Made by a program: the position numbers and the translations under genes. DNA of 64,000 bases from Bacteroidaceae bacterium (lineage in GTDB: Bacteria > Bacteroidota > Bacteroidia > Bacteroidales > Bacteroidaceae): assembly GCA_024697945.1 (NCBI GenBank), contig JAILRU010000103.1, forward strand, positions 1 through 64,000, written 5' to 3'. How positions within the stretch are numbered: position 1 is the first letter of the stretch; each line of letters starts with the position of its first letter. The notes under the pieces were generated by a model. The model was not told the DNA's origin. It searched no databases and worked only from the letters and a program-made list of their open reading frames with translations. Positions 25,217 through 34,447 of the stretch are shown one piece after another.

Positions 25217-25376
25217 TTGCAGGTGATCCACTTTTTGCTATAGAATTCTACTATCAATTAGGATAGTTTATGTTAACTAACCGGATTGCTTTTCCTATAC
25301 CTTTTATATCCATTTTACTTAAGTATTTTTGGTCATTTTACTTAAGTATTTTCAACCATTTAAGTGCATGTTTCTA

Positions 25377-25532
25377 CCCCCACAAGTTACCCCCACAAGT
25401 ACCCGTACAAGCTCGCCTGTAAATATCTTAAATCCAAGCAGTAAACTATATACAAAAAATAACAATATAGTAGAACTTGTACGTGCCATAGGACACGAAG
25501 AGATGAGCATCAAGCAGATGTTGGAGGCATAA
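25377..25532 (+). pseudogene. C-terminal remnant resembling Fic or ATP-binding (AlbA_2-type) protein tails
   Basis: The frame reads PPQVTPTSTRTSSPVNI, a linker, then IVELVRAIGHEEMSIKQMLEA and a stop. The P-Q-V-T-P repeat followed by a winged-helix start (LVRAIG..EMSIKQML) resembles the C-terminal ends of Fic-family and AlbA_2/ATP-binding proteins common in Bacteroidales. The body of the gene is absent upstream and the winged helix is cut after one helix, so this is a decayed fragment. It is on the strand opposite to its neighbours. Identification is by memory of the motif and is tentative. Confidence 0.45.
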
Positions 25533-25535
25533 TCA

Positions 25536-25568
25536 ACGGAGGCAGAGAATCATGTTCCCTGCCTCCGT
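25536..25568 (-). terminator. Hairpin terminator after surface cassette 3
   Basis: acggaggcag pairs perfectly with ctgcctccgt around a 13-nt loop, 23 bp beyond the stop of the small gene at 25591. It is the third copy of the hairpin family found at 13941 and 15205. Confidence 0.75.
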
Positions 25569-25590
25569 ACATATTACCTTTACTGATTTA

Positions 25591-25779
25591 CTATTCAGTC
25601 TCAAAAGCGTCATCCCCAAAGAAGTTAAATTCTTTAGCATTACCTTCATCAGGTACTTCACCTGTGTTCATTCCGAGGCCGGAGTCACCACCAATATTGG
25701 TTATGCTGGTGGCAATGATTTGTTCAACCTCAGCGAGTGACACCTCAACCGTGGGAATAATATAAGTTTTGTTCATCAT
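25591..25779 (-). CDS. Small MKKTYIxP-type protein of cassette 3
   Basis: 62 residues, beginning MMNKTYIIPTVEVSL and containing ITNIGGDSG. The end is acidic (NFFGDDAFETE) rather than the WDDEW of the other two copies. Position after a large surface gene and before a hairpin terminator is the same. Function unknown. Confidence 0.78.
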   Translation of the reverse strand: MMNKTYIIPTVEVSLAEVEQIIATSITNIGGDSGLGMNTGEVPDEGNAKEFNFFGDDAFETE

Positions 25780-25794
25780 AGTTATTTACTATTT

Positions 25795-25868
25795 AAAGAC
25801 CCTTCCAAACCTCCCCGCGAGGGGAGACTTTTGAATTCTCCCCATTACGGGGGAGTTAGAGGGGGTCT
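25795..25868. repeat. ctcccc...gagggg phrase spacer
   Basis: The gap between the small gene and the large gene contains two gggagtt/ctcccc-type inverted phrases (cctccccgcgaggggag and ctccccattacgggggag). Related phrases are found inside the DUF177 gene (about 57109-57146) and the GH32 gene (8949-8976). Confidence 0.7.
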
Positions 25869-25869
25869 G

Positions 25870-28800
25870 TTATTTTACTACCATCTTCTTTCCATTCACG
25901 ATATTGACACCTTTCTGCATCTTGCTCATGCGCTGACCTGCAAGGTTGTAGATAGCATTGTCAATTGTCCATTGTCCATTGTCAATTGCATTTATGCCTG
26001 TCTCAATCTCAATGCCACCGATGAACATCCTGACGCCAGCTGATTCCTGAGCGTCGATGTAAGCACGGAAGGCCTTGAGGCTGGTAGCACCTGCGCTCTC
26101 GCACAGGGCATCATTGCCGATGAAATAGTCGCCCTCGGCTACAGTGATGGGAGCATAGATACCCTTGAAGATGACGTTGTTGCCTGCAACCTGGACATCT
26201 GTAGTAGGAGCAACCACCTGAACGCCCTCGAACACTTGTTCTGTGCTGGCCTGGGTAGCCTTCAGGAGGACAGGAACATTGGCACTGATAGTACCTGCAA
26301 CAACCTTGTCGAAGTTGATGGTGACATTATTGGGATCTGAACTGTACTCAGAGAAAGCATAGACTTCAGTACCTGTACCGAAGGCGGTCTGAACTTGAGA
26401 ACTTGTGAGGTCGAAGGGCAGGACAACAGTGTTGAAGCCTTCCTTAATGCTACGAGTCATAGTGACATTAGCCACGTCAACATCCACGATGGTATTAGCG
26501 ACTGCCTCGTCGTATGCAACTGCTGTAGCGATGTTGGTCATAGAGAGCAACTCGCCGTCGCAGACGCTGAACCACTGCTTATTGGCATTAGCCTCAGCAA
26601 CAACAGTCATCGTCACTTCTGTCTCAGCATCCAGCGTGAAGGGCAGGTAGTTCCAAACCCATCCACGACCATTTCCATCATTGCAGAATTCGCCTTCATC
26701 GAAGCTGGCAACACCTGAGGTGGTAATACCCTTGCCCGTATCGCCAAAGTTGAAGATAGGACCATCGATGGTAGCAGCGGAACAGGTTATCTTAGCTACG
26801 GTAGCTGTTCCTGATGCGGCACGGGCAGCAACCTTGATGACATAGTTGCCAGCGGGCAGCGTAGTAGTCTTGGTGTAGTTGGCTGTCCAGGAGTTGGCAC
26901 CCCAACCACCTGCGGGCTGCTCATAGTAGGTCCTTTCCTGACCGCTCCAGTGCTGACTGGTCAGAGCCTCAAACTCATTCTTCTCTGCGCCGTTCACAGT
27001 ACCTGTGCGGTCCCATGTGCTGAACTCACCAATCTTGGAGGTTGCGGAGAAGGGATAAGCTGCTGCAACATAGTTGTATTCAGCGACCTTCAGGGCACGG
27101 AACTGGGCCAGGGCATTCTCTGCATTGGTGGGAGCATCCACGGTGATTTCTGTGCTGATGGCATCGGCAAGTGCTCTCTCAGAAGCATAGATGTCATAGT
27201 TGGCCTTAGCTGCGGTGAAGGCTGCAACGGCATTGTTCAAAGCCTCGACAGCTGCCTCATAATCAGCAATGGTGACAGGAGTAGCGGCAAGGGCTGTTTC
27301 GAGATTTGTACGCTCTTCGCCAGTAACATTAGCATAGGCTTCATCGTTCAAGGTATTCTGAGCCTCGGTCTGCAGTTCAGCATAACCAGGAGCCAGATAG
27401 CTGGCAGCAACGCTTTCCTGGAAGGTCTCGAGCTTGAAGCTCTTCCATACTGTCCAGTGGTCACCAGTTGTCTCATCAGCCTTAAGACCAATGACGAAGT
27501 TACCAGCCTCTGCTGCGGTGAAATAAACAGTGTTCACGCCATTTCCATCATTGAACCAAGCTGCAGCCTGACCAAGGTTGTTAACGATGCTATTAGAAAC
27601 TTGTGCGATAATCGTGCTCCTCTCGTCCACATAAACCGTACCTGTCATGCCTGTACGCTGAAGGGCAACGACTGTGAGGCGATAGGTTCCAGCAGGCAGG
27701 CTGACTGTCTGATAGAAACCTGCAGGAGATACGTTCCAGTACTCGCATACGCCATCAGACTTGCCACCAAAGTCAGTACCTTCCCAGTCTGTCTTGGTCT
27801 GAGCTGTTGGGTTCTTGATGGTGAAGGTGGTAATATCGAAGGCCTGAATGGCGTTGGCTGCTGCCTGGAGGGTTGCTGTGCAAGCCTCGATGGCTTCAAC
27901 GGTGGTAGCTTCCTCGACTGCAGTATCCTGTGCGCTGATTGTCTCTGTTGCAACGCCAGCAATAGCTGCATTCTCGGCAGCTGCTTTGTATGCTGCGTAT
28001 GGAGCAACCAAGGCCTGGGCACTTGTCACAGCACCAGCTATCGTAGCGATAGCCGTCTCGTAACCTTCGGCAGTAGCATAGGTCTTATTGTACTCTGTCA
28101 CAACAGCATTCAATGCAGCGTAAGCGGCAGCAGGAATGGTGTTTTCGAGAGCGGCTGCGGCAGCTACCTTCTCTGCCAAATCGTTCTGTAATGCAGTGAG
28201 GTCCACTCCGTAGTACTTCAACTGGAAGTTATCCCAAAGGCACCAACAATCTGTACGAGAGTTCCTGGCACCAATCGTAAGCGTACCATCGGTCACAATC
28301 ACAGTGATAGGAGTAATGTTATAAAAACCAGCTGAGAAACTGTTTGACACTCCACTCATAGAACCTTCTCCTTCTGTCAAGGCAACGAAGGGAGATGTCT
28401 TGTCGTTGGCATAGACAACAGCCTCGATAGTGCCATTTAAAGCAGCCTGAGCTGTCAGCTCGTACTTGCCGTTAGGAATGTTCCTGATTGTCTGGGTCAA
28501 CGTAAAGGATGCATGCCAGGATTCAGCGCAGTAGTTTGATGCGTCACCACCACAAAGGTTCCTGTTGCTTGAAGCCATTGCCCAATAAATAGGCAAACCT
28601 GCAGTATCAAAATTGGCATTGCCAATAAGTCCCGTCACATCAACAGGAGCTTCCAATGTGGCTGCGTCCATTGTAGCGATAACAGCAGCCCTGCTTGCCT
28701 CAAAGTCTGATACGGCCTTGAGTTTCCACTTGGCAAGGTCAGAAGTGCCGTCTGTACCAGGACCAACGATTGTACTTGAGCCACCTTCTGCAGTAAGATA

Positions 28801-29208
28801 GGCACCAGCGCCACCCTTGTGGCTGTCGGCTGAGATGATGTTATAGACGGGGTCTGCGTCAGTACCCACTTGAGCGAACGTCCATGTGGATGCTTTGTCA
28901 CGGGACTGGTCAGTATATACTGTACCGCCATCAAGATATTCCACACCATACAGGTCCTTGTTGCCAGACGTCCTAATCTGAACATTATCCCCAACGGGCA
29001 CTAACTCTACCTGCAAAGCACTGCTCTCATCTGCAGTTATGCTGGCTCGTGTTCCCCAGTCATTACCTTTCGTAAAGAACTGGTTAGTGCCTACGTTGTA
29101 GAGCACATAAAGACCTGCTCCCATGGAACTCGGTGTCCAATCTTGAGCATTTGCACTCATGCCGGCCATTGCCGCCATAGCGACCAAAAAGAGTTTAACT
29201 TTCTTCAT
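25870..29208 (-). CDS. Large secreted multidomain surface protein (cassette 3)
   Basis: 1112 residues, signal peptide about 1-21 (SANAQ). Same order of modules as the cassette 1 protein: trefoil-like region (about 25-165), sandwich (about 190-335), helical FIVAR-like segment (about 340-455), sandwich (about 460-600), helix (about 610-720), sandwich (about 725-890), beta domain (about 905-1060) and the shared tail ending in MVVK. From about residue 450 onward it is highly similar to the cassette 1 protein while the N-terminal third differs, which suggests domain shuffling. The leader is long (about 255 nt) and holds a 12-bp tandem repeat. Confidence 0.85.
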   Translation of the reverse strand: MKKVKLFLVAMAAMAGMSANAQDWTPSSMGAGLYVLYNVGTNQFFTKGNDWGTRASITADESSALQVELVPVGDNVQIRTSGNKDLYGVEYLDGGTVYTDQSRDKASTWTFAQVGTDADPVYNIISADSHKGGAGAYLTAEGGSSTIVGPGTDGTSDLAKWKLKAVSDFEASRAAVIATMDAATLEAPVDVTGLIGNANFDTAGLPIYWAMASSNRNLCGGDASNYCAESWHASFTLTQTIRNIPNGKYELTAQAALNGTIEAVVYANDKTSPFVALTEGEGSMSGVSNSFSAGFYNITPITVIVTDGTLTIGARNSRTDCWCLWDNFQLKYYGVDLTALQNDLAEKVAAAAALENTIPAAAYAALNAVVTEYNKTYATAEGYETAIATIAGAVTSAQALVAPYAAYKAAAENAAIAGVATETISAQDTAVEEATTVEAIEACTATLQAAANAIQAFDITTFTIKNPTAQTKTDWEGTDFGGKSDGVCEYWNVSPAGFYQTVSLPAGTYRLTVVALQRTGMTGTVYVDERSTIIAQVSNSIVNNLGQAAAWFNDGNGVNTVYFTAAEAGNFVIGLKADETTGDHWTVWKSFKLETFQESVAASYLAPGYAELQTEAQNTLNDEAYANVTGEERTNLETALAATPVTIADYEAAVEALNNAVAAFTAAKANYDIYASERALADAISTEITVDAPTNAENALAQFRALKVAEYNYVAAAYPFSATSKIGEFSTWDRTGTVNGAEKNEFEALTSQHWSGQERTYYEQPAGGWGANSWTANYTKTTTLPAGNYVIKVAARAASGTATVAKITCSAATIDGPIFNFGDTGKGITTSGVASFDEGEFCNDGNGRGWVWNYLPFTLDAETEVTMTVVAEANANKQWFSVCDGELLSMTNIATAVAYDEAVANTIVDVDVANVTMTRSIKEGFNTVVLPFDLTSSQVQTAFGTGTEVYAFSEYSSDPNNVTINFDKVVAGTISANVPVLLKATQASTEQVFEGVQVVAPTTDVQVAGNNVIFKGIYAPITVAEGDYFIGNDALCESAGATSLKAFRAYIDAQESAGVRMFIGGIEIETGINAIDNGQWTIDNAIYNLAGQRMSKMQKGVNIVNGKKMVVK

Positions 29209-29260
29209 TTAAATTGTTTTTAGTTAATAATATGAATTTAATACTAAAGTTTCTGAAATT

Positions 29261-29320
29261 AAAATGGAAGTTAAAATGGAAGTTAAAAAGGAAGTTAAAA
29301 AGGAAGTTAAAAAGGACAAT
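29261..29320. repeat. Five 12-bp tandem units in the leader of cassette 3
   Basis: aaaatggaagtt twice, aaaaaggaagtt twice and one degenerate unit. Read leftward the array encodes repeated FLTS/ILTS in an open frame of 63 codons (29224-29415), so a leader peptide is possible but unproven. The remaining leader (29321-29469) shows no other feature. Confidence 0.8.
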
Positions 29321-29469
29321 AGTAATGCCGCCAGACAGCATCCCAAGCTATCGTCCACGAGTGAAACGAGTTCACTTCTATGAGCAAAGCAAGTTAACTC
29401 CCTATTTAAATTCATTTTATAACTCCCAAAATCTAAAAAAATATGAATGTAGTCGTATTGTTTGGGGGT

Positions 29470-29478
29470 GCAAAGGTA
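29470..29478 (-). promoter_or_regulatory. -7 promoter element for surface cassette 3
   Basis: Leftward TACCTTTGC fits TAnnTTTG(C). It sits just beyond the GH128 stop, so cassette 3 has its own transcript with a long leader. Confidence 0.6.
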
Positions 29479-29518
29479 CGAATAACTATGCGAATAAACT
29501 GAAAATATGCTTGTTTTT

Positions 29519-32500
29519 TTATTTAATTAGCACTTTTCTGCCATTCAGGATGTAAAGACCCTTTTTAAGTGAAGAGTGAAAAGTGAAAAGTGAAGAATTT
29601 GCTCCCGCACTGACTTTACGCCCTGCGAGGTCATAGATAACATTTTCACATTTTTCATTTATCATTTCTCCTTTATCATTTAGACGCGGAGCGTCGCCAA
29701 TTCCAGTTGGGTCTGGCTCTACGAGTGTCAGCTGGAAGTTATCAGCGCTCCACCATGATGTACCTGATGCCGTGAGGCTTATGGTCAGCTCGTCACCCTT
29801 TCCTACATATACAGCGGGTACTGTCACCTTCTTCCATCCCATAGGCAGACTGCCGCTTGCCGTTGTTCCTGTGCCCGTGAATTTCCTCTGTTTTTTGTCT
29901 GCTCCTGTTGATGCAGCGAGTGTCAAAGGCATACTCGAACTACCGCGAAGGGTGGCAGAGAGGGTGTACGTTCCTGCTGGCAAGCCGCTGATAGTCTGCG
30001 TCATAGATGAGGTATAGGAATTGGCAGACCAGTAGTTGAAGTAGGGGTTCGAGGCGTTGCCGTCGTATGCTTCTCCCTTGCTGAAATCGACATTCTGCGT
30101 CTCCCATCCGTCCTTGCGCTGACCTGTAGCCTGCGGATTGATAATCATGCCTGAAGCATCGAGGGTTCCGTCGGCATTCTTCGGCCAAACGGACATAAGG
30201 ATGCCATCGTACGCTTCCATAAGTTCATACAGTTCGAGGTCTGTGGAAGGTGCATCGCCCACACGGGTCAACACGAAGTTGTCAGCTCCTGCCCAAATGG
30301 CTTTCATGGGAGCAATGTTACGCACGCCCACTCGCAGCTTGCCGTCGGTGACTGCAATCTTTTCGACGCTGATAGGCGGGTCGTTTATTGTACCGTCGGT
30401 CATCACGGGTGCCGTCCACAGTTGTTCTGCTGTCTGCCCATACAGGGCTACGGCTCCGTCTGTCGCTCCTGACTGGAACACGTTGGCAGTGAGCCTGTAG
30501 ATGCCGTCCTCCAGTCCCGTGAGGTCCTGATAGTAGTCGAAGCTTATGCCACTGGCCGTGGGGTGCCACACCTCGAAATAGGTATCGCCCGAGGCTTCCT
30601 TGGTGAAGCCGTTGTCAGCACTGCGGACGCAGGTCCAGCCAGGGATGTCTGTCTTGGACTTGGCAACGACGGTACTATTCACGATTCCTCCTATCTCGAA
30701 GGCATCGCTCGTGCTGTTGTTTCCGAAGATGGTGTAAGCCGTCACACGGAATGTCCGTCCCTGGGATAGTGTGACGTCCGATACGGATATGGTGAGCGAT
30801 TTGTCCTCCAGCTGCTGACGGTCGCTGAATGTGGTCAGCGTTTCCCATGAGGAGCCGTTGTTGCGTTCTATCACAAGGCGGTCGGTTGTGTCGCCGTTGT
30901 CGTTGGTGACATTGAAGGTCAGCACCTGTTTGGTTGCGTCGTATGTGGCGGTCAGGGCAGGCTTCTTTATTCCAGGCGTCCACCAGACGGGGTCCTTGGT
31001 GTAGGCCGAATTGTAGGCAAAGGTGGCACGATGGTCTCGATAGACCTCACCGGCTGGCGTCAGGCCCTTGCTGGGATTGGTTTCGTAGTACATATATGTC
31101 TGCCACATATCGACAGGGTAGATGGCATAGCGCTCAATCCATGGACACTCGTCGATTTTCTGCAACAGGGCCTGCAAGTACTTGCGGTTGTCCTCGTAAC
31201 TGCCGATTTTATTGCTGTTCCAGGAAGCCGAGACTTCCATCTCCGTGAGCCACACGGGACGGTGGGTGTTGTTGTAGATGGACTTGCACTGCGAGTTGCA
31301 GAACCAGTCGGCATAGCTGTTGGCATCGCGTCCGCCCAAATCCCAATAGGCATGGGTGACGGCAAAGTCGCAACGTGTCTCGTTGTCGTTCTGGTCAACG
31401 TATTTGAAATAGTTGGTCAAGTAACCGAAATCCGTGGGTTGCGGAGAACCTATGCGTCCGCCTCCTGCACGTAAATCCTTGGTCAGACCATATGTGGTCC
31501 ATTCACTGAGCGTTCCGCCACAGGAACACTTGTCGCTGGTGTGCTGCTCGGAGTGGTCCGGCTCGTTTATCGAGAGGGATGCCGTATAGGTGTGACTGTT
31601 GACGTCGCTCGCACTGGGCCAGTAGCGGTGCTGGCGGCAGGGGACGTATTCCATGTCTGTTGTGGACCAATAGTCGGCATTCCACGCCCAATACCACGTA
31701 GCTCTGAGGCCGGGACCTCCGTAAGAGCCGTTTTTGTTGCCCCACCCTTTCTTCGACAGATAGGGCCAGGCTTTTACATACACAGAGGTGACACGTCGTG
31801 CGAGGGCTTCGGGCAGTGTGATATCGAGGTCCTTGTGGTCTGCCACATACACACGGCTGTGGCCGCTGCCGTTGCGCCCCGTAGCCAGAGTTGCCATATA
31901 GCCACGACGCAAGGTGAAACTCGTCATGATGTTACTGTTCTCAGCGAGGTCTGTATGGTTACCTTTGCCGAGTGTGAACGGGCTCGAACCGCTGGCTGAG
32001 AAGATGGTGGAGGGAATGGGAATAACTGCGGCGCCGTTGAGATATATCTCCACGCGACAGTTGGCGTCCACCTTGGCTGCTGCACCATCGATGCGAACAT
32101 ATTTCAGGAAGTCTGACTTCACTTGCGACGGCACTATGTTGTCGAAGATGAGCCAAGTGCGGTCGCTGCCGAGGTTCACCGTCGAAGAGCCGACGATAGG
32201 GTCTGTATTGGCGGTGAGGTGGATGTCTATGGCGTCACTACGGTCGATGTTCTTGTCTTTGAGCTGGATATAGTCTATCTCCTTCACGCCCTGGGCATTG
32301 GTATAGACAGTGCTCTCGTAGGCACGACGGTCTGTATCGTAGTCGGCAGCCGTAGCAGGTATAATGGTCATCTGCGAGTGACTGCCCTTAATCTTGTCAT
32401 AATACACGCTCACATAGGTCTTGCCTTTGTTGGCTCCGTCAACGCCCATGCTGGCACTGGAGTTCTTCTTGTTGACGAGATAGGTGTAGGTCCCAACATC

Positions 32501-32830
32501 AGCACTCCAGCAGAAGCGGTCGTCGGTGGAACGGCTGCTCTCGAAGACGATGCTCCAAGCATTGGAACCGCTGGCAGCCAGGTACTTGCCGCTGCTCTTC
32601 TGTTTCAGCAGAACGTAGCCGCTCTTGCCGCTGTTCTCAGCAACAAACACGTAGTTGGCGGCTTTGGTGGAGTTCCAAGCAGACAAAGCCGGTTCGCTGC
32701 CATCGGCATTACCGCCAAGTAGCTTCTCGTAGATGTTCAACCAGATAAAATATTCCTTGCCACTGGTCAATGCCGCAAAGGAGCTGCCAGTTGTCAGAAT
32801 CAAAAAAAGAAAAAGTAAAGACTTCCTCAT
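29519..32830 (-). CDS. Secreted GH128-like beta-1,3-glucanase with C-terminal modules
   Basis: 1103 residues with a signal peptide (about 1-19). An N-terminal trefoil-like region (about 20-160) and a beta domain (about 180-350) precede a catalytic barrel of the Asl1/GH128 type (about 350-620). SINEPDHS places acid/base E423, and PVWLTEME places nucleophile E530; WYWAWNADYW and FAVTHAYWDLGG are also family-like. A fibronectin-type domain (about 625-710) and two CBM-like sandwiches (about 720-870, 875-1045) follow. The tail IYDLAGRKV ... GLYILNGRKVLIK is split by NSSLFTFHSSL, encoded by a gtgaaaagtgaaaagtgaag phrase read on the complementary strand. Likely substrate is laminarin or fungal/plant beta-1,3-glucan. 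It follows the PD40 and DUF6057 genes on the same strand. Confidence 0.85.
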   Translation of the reverse strand: MRKSLLFLFLILTTGSSFAALTSGKEYFIWLNIYEKLLGGNADGSEPALSAWNSTKAANYVFVAENSGKSGYVLLKQKSSGKYLAASGSNAWSIVFESSRSTDDRFCWSADVGTYTYLVNKKNSSASMGVDGANKGKTYVSVYYDKIKGSHSQMTIIPATAADYDTDRRAYESTVYTNAQGVKEIDYIQLKDKNIDRSDAIDIHLTANTDPIVGSSTVNLGSDRTWLIFDNIVPSQVKSDFLKYVRIDGAAAKVDANCRVEIYLNGAAVIPIPSTIFSASGSSPFTLGKGNHTDLAENSNIMTSFTLRRGYMATLATGRNGSGHSRVYVADHKDLDITLPEALARRVTSVYVKAWPYLSKKGWGNKNGSYGGPGLRATWYWAWNADYWSTTDMEYVPCRQHRYWPSASDVNSHTYTASLSINEPDHSEQHTSDKCSCGGTLSEWTTYGLTKDLRAGGGRIGSPQPTDFGYLTNYFKYVDQNDNETRCDFAVTHAYWDLGGRDANSYADWFCNSQCKSIYNNTHRPVWLTEMEVSASWNSNKIGSYEDNRKYLQALLQKIDECPWIERYAIYPVDMWQTYMYYETNPSKGLTPAGEVYRDHRATFAYNSAYTKDPVWWTPGIKKPALTATYDATKQVLTFNVTNDNGDTTDRLVIERNNGSSWETLTTFSDRQQLEDKSLTISVSDVTLSQGRTFRVTAYTIFGNNSTSDAFEIGGIVNSTVVAKSKTDIPGWTCVRSADNGFTKEASGDTYFEVWHPTASGISFDYYQDLTGLEDGIYRLTANVFQSGATDGAVALYGQTAEQLWTAPVMTDGTINDPPISVEKIAVTDGKLRVGVRNIAPMKAIWAGADNFVLTRVGDAPSTDLELYELMEAYDGILMSVWPKNADGTLDASGMIINPQATGQRKDGWETQNVDFSKGEAYDGNASNPYFNYWSANSYTSSMTQTISGLPAGTYTLSATLRGSSSMPLTLAASTGADKKQRKFTGTGTTASGSLPMGWKKVTVPAVYVGKGDELTISLTASGTSWWSADNFQLTLVEPDPTGIGDAPRLNDKGEMINEKCENVIYDLAGRKVSAGANSSLFTFHSSLKKGLYILNGRKVLIK

Positions 32831-32867
32831 AGTAATATTAGGCTAATTCAAAATTAACAACTATGAA

Positions 32868-34382
32868 CTATGGACTATGGACTATGAACTCCTTCACATA
32901 CTGCACGGGCTGTCCTTCTTCCTTTCGCAGGAGCTTTGCAAAGTCCTGAGGCCTGTACTTCACGGGACCACGCATAAACTCAGGAATGTTGTAGCACTTC
33001 ATGAACAGGCGATGGTACTCAGGGTCTGCCTGTGGCAGGACGAAAGGCTTCGTGCTGCGTCCCTGCTCGTCGATATGGGCGAAGTAGGGACGGGTGTAGT
33101 TGCCGTCCTCGCGCCTGCTGCTCACCACGAGCCAGCGTCCGTTGCTCGACCACGAGTGATAGCTCTCCGTATCGTCGGAGTTGATGCCTTCCATCCTTCC
33201 GCACTCACCCGTCGTCAGGTCCATCAGCCAGAGGTCGGCCTCGTGGTGCCAGATGTGGAAACAGCCATAGTTACCCAGCGTGAACACCAGGAACCGTCCG
33301 TCGGGCGATATACGGGGCAGTGTGGCGCTCTTGTCTATCGAGTCGGCATCGAACACCATCTGTCGCGGCCCGAAGGCCATCGTCTCTGGGTCGAAGCTCT
33401 TCTTGTAGATGCAGTACTTGAACTCCTTGGCCCTCAGGATGACGTCGGTCTCGTGCTCCAACGAGTCGCTATAGGCGAAGTGGGCGCTGCAGTAATACAA
33501 CGTCTTGCCGTCGGGAGCCCAGAAGGGATATATCTCGAACTCTGTCGAGTCGTTTTCGATGTTCGTCACCTGGTTCTTCTCCACGTCGTAGGCGATGAGG
33601 TCGCTGGCGGTGTCATAGACCTCTATCTTGTTATGGTGTGCCGTATGGAAGCTCTGTCCCGTCTTGTTGCTCGAGAACACTACAAGCGGCAGCCAGGGAT
33701 GCCATGAGGGATAAACGCCAGCAGAGAGGATGGAGTCGTGACTCAGATTGATTTTCTTCAGCTCCCCGTCGTAGGCTATCACCGTACCGCCCAGATGCTG
33801 ACGGGCGTGGAAGAGCATGCGGTCGGGGTTGTAATTCTGGTAGTTATGACAGTTCACGCACTGCCCATTTATCTCGGTACTGCACAGCATGTTATCCACC
33901 ATCACCTTTTCCTCGTAGTTCTCCAGGCAGCGTTGGTTCAGCGTCAGTTCCTCGTAGGCAACATACGAGGGCGAGATGAGACGGTAGCTCAGATACGCAT
34001 CGATGCTGTCCTTTGAGACATGCAGGGCGAATGGCTTATAGCCTGTCCATTGCTTACCTTTTCGGGCATAGACCTCGACGGTGATGTCCCTCCCCTGTGC
34101 CTGCTGCATCAGCTGGTGCCAATCCTCCACATCGGGCTGAATCTTGTCGCCTCCCAGCACCATCTCGTCGTCGCCACACGACAGGCGAGCCACCATCTCG
34201 TCCGCCTTACCGTTAATCATAAACGTCAGCGGAGCGATATTCACAGGAATCGTCACATCCGTATAGTCAGGATAGATGTCAGGCAGGCTTTCCGACTGAA
34301 CATAGTCCTTCGGCACACTGCCCGACTGACAACCGACCAATGCCAACAGCACGATAAATATGATACCTTTAAAATAATTCAA
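32868..34382 (-). CDS. PD40 beta-propeller lipoprotein with one CxxCH motif
   Basis: 504 residues. A lipobox (LALVGC, Cys 18) indicates an outer- or inner-membrane lipoprotein. A single haem-c type motif CVNCH occurs near residue 177, followed by HARQH. The C-terminal two thirds form a TolB/PD40-like propeller with repeats such as YPSWHPWLPLVVFSS, YPFWAPDGKTLYYCS and LPRISPDGRFLVFTL. Known members of this group are annotated loosely; the function is not established. The last residues (FIVHSP) and the stop are supplied by a ctatggactatg phrase read on the opposite strand. It is coupled to the upstream DUF6057 gene and is followed by the GH128 gene. Confidence 0.8.
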   Translation of the reverse strand: MNYFKGIIFIVLLALVGCQSGSVPKDYVQSESLPDIYPDYTDVTIPVNIAPLTFMINGKADEMVARLSCGDDEMVLGGDKIQPDVEDWHQLMQQAQGRDITVEVYARKGKQWTGYKPFALHVSKDSIDAYLSYRLISPSYVAYEELTLNQRCLENYEEKVMVDNMLCSTEINGQCVNCHNYQNYNPDRMLFHARQHLGGTVIAYDGELKKINLSHDSILSAGVYPSWHPWLPLVVFSSNKTGQSFHTAHHNKIEVYDTASDLIAYDVEKNQVTNIENDSTEFEIYPFWAPDGKTLYYCSAHFAYSDSLEHETDVILRAKEFKYCIYKKSFDPETMAFGPRQMVFDADSIDKSATLPRISPDGRFLVFTLGNYGCFHIWHHEADLWLMDLTTGECGRMEGINSDDTESYHSWSSNGRWLVVSSRREDGNYTRPYFAHIDEQGRSTKPFVLPQADPEYHRLFMKCYNIPEFMRGPVKYRPQDFAKLLRKEEGQPVQYVKEFIVHSP

Positions 34383-34447
34383 AATTCAAAATTTATAAAT
34401 TCAAAATTATCTATCTCTTTTCTCCAATTCTGTAAATAACCCAATGG

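Noticed and set aside
26950..28191. 413-codon open frame opposite surface cassette 3
   Set aside because: Cys- and Ser-rich translation with no motif, antisense to a protein with tail and signal peptide.
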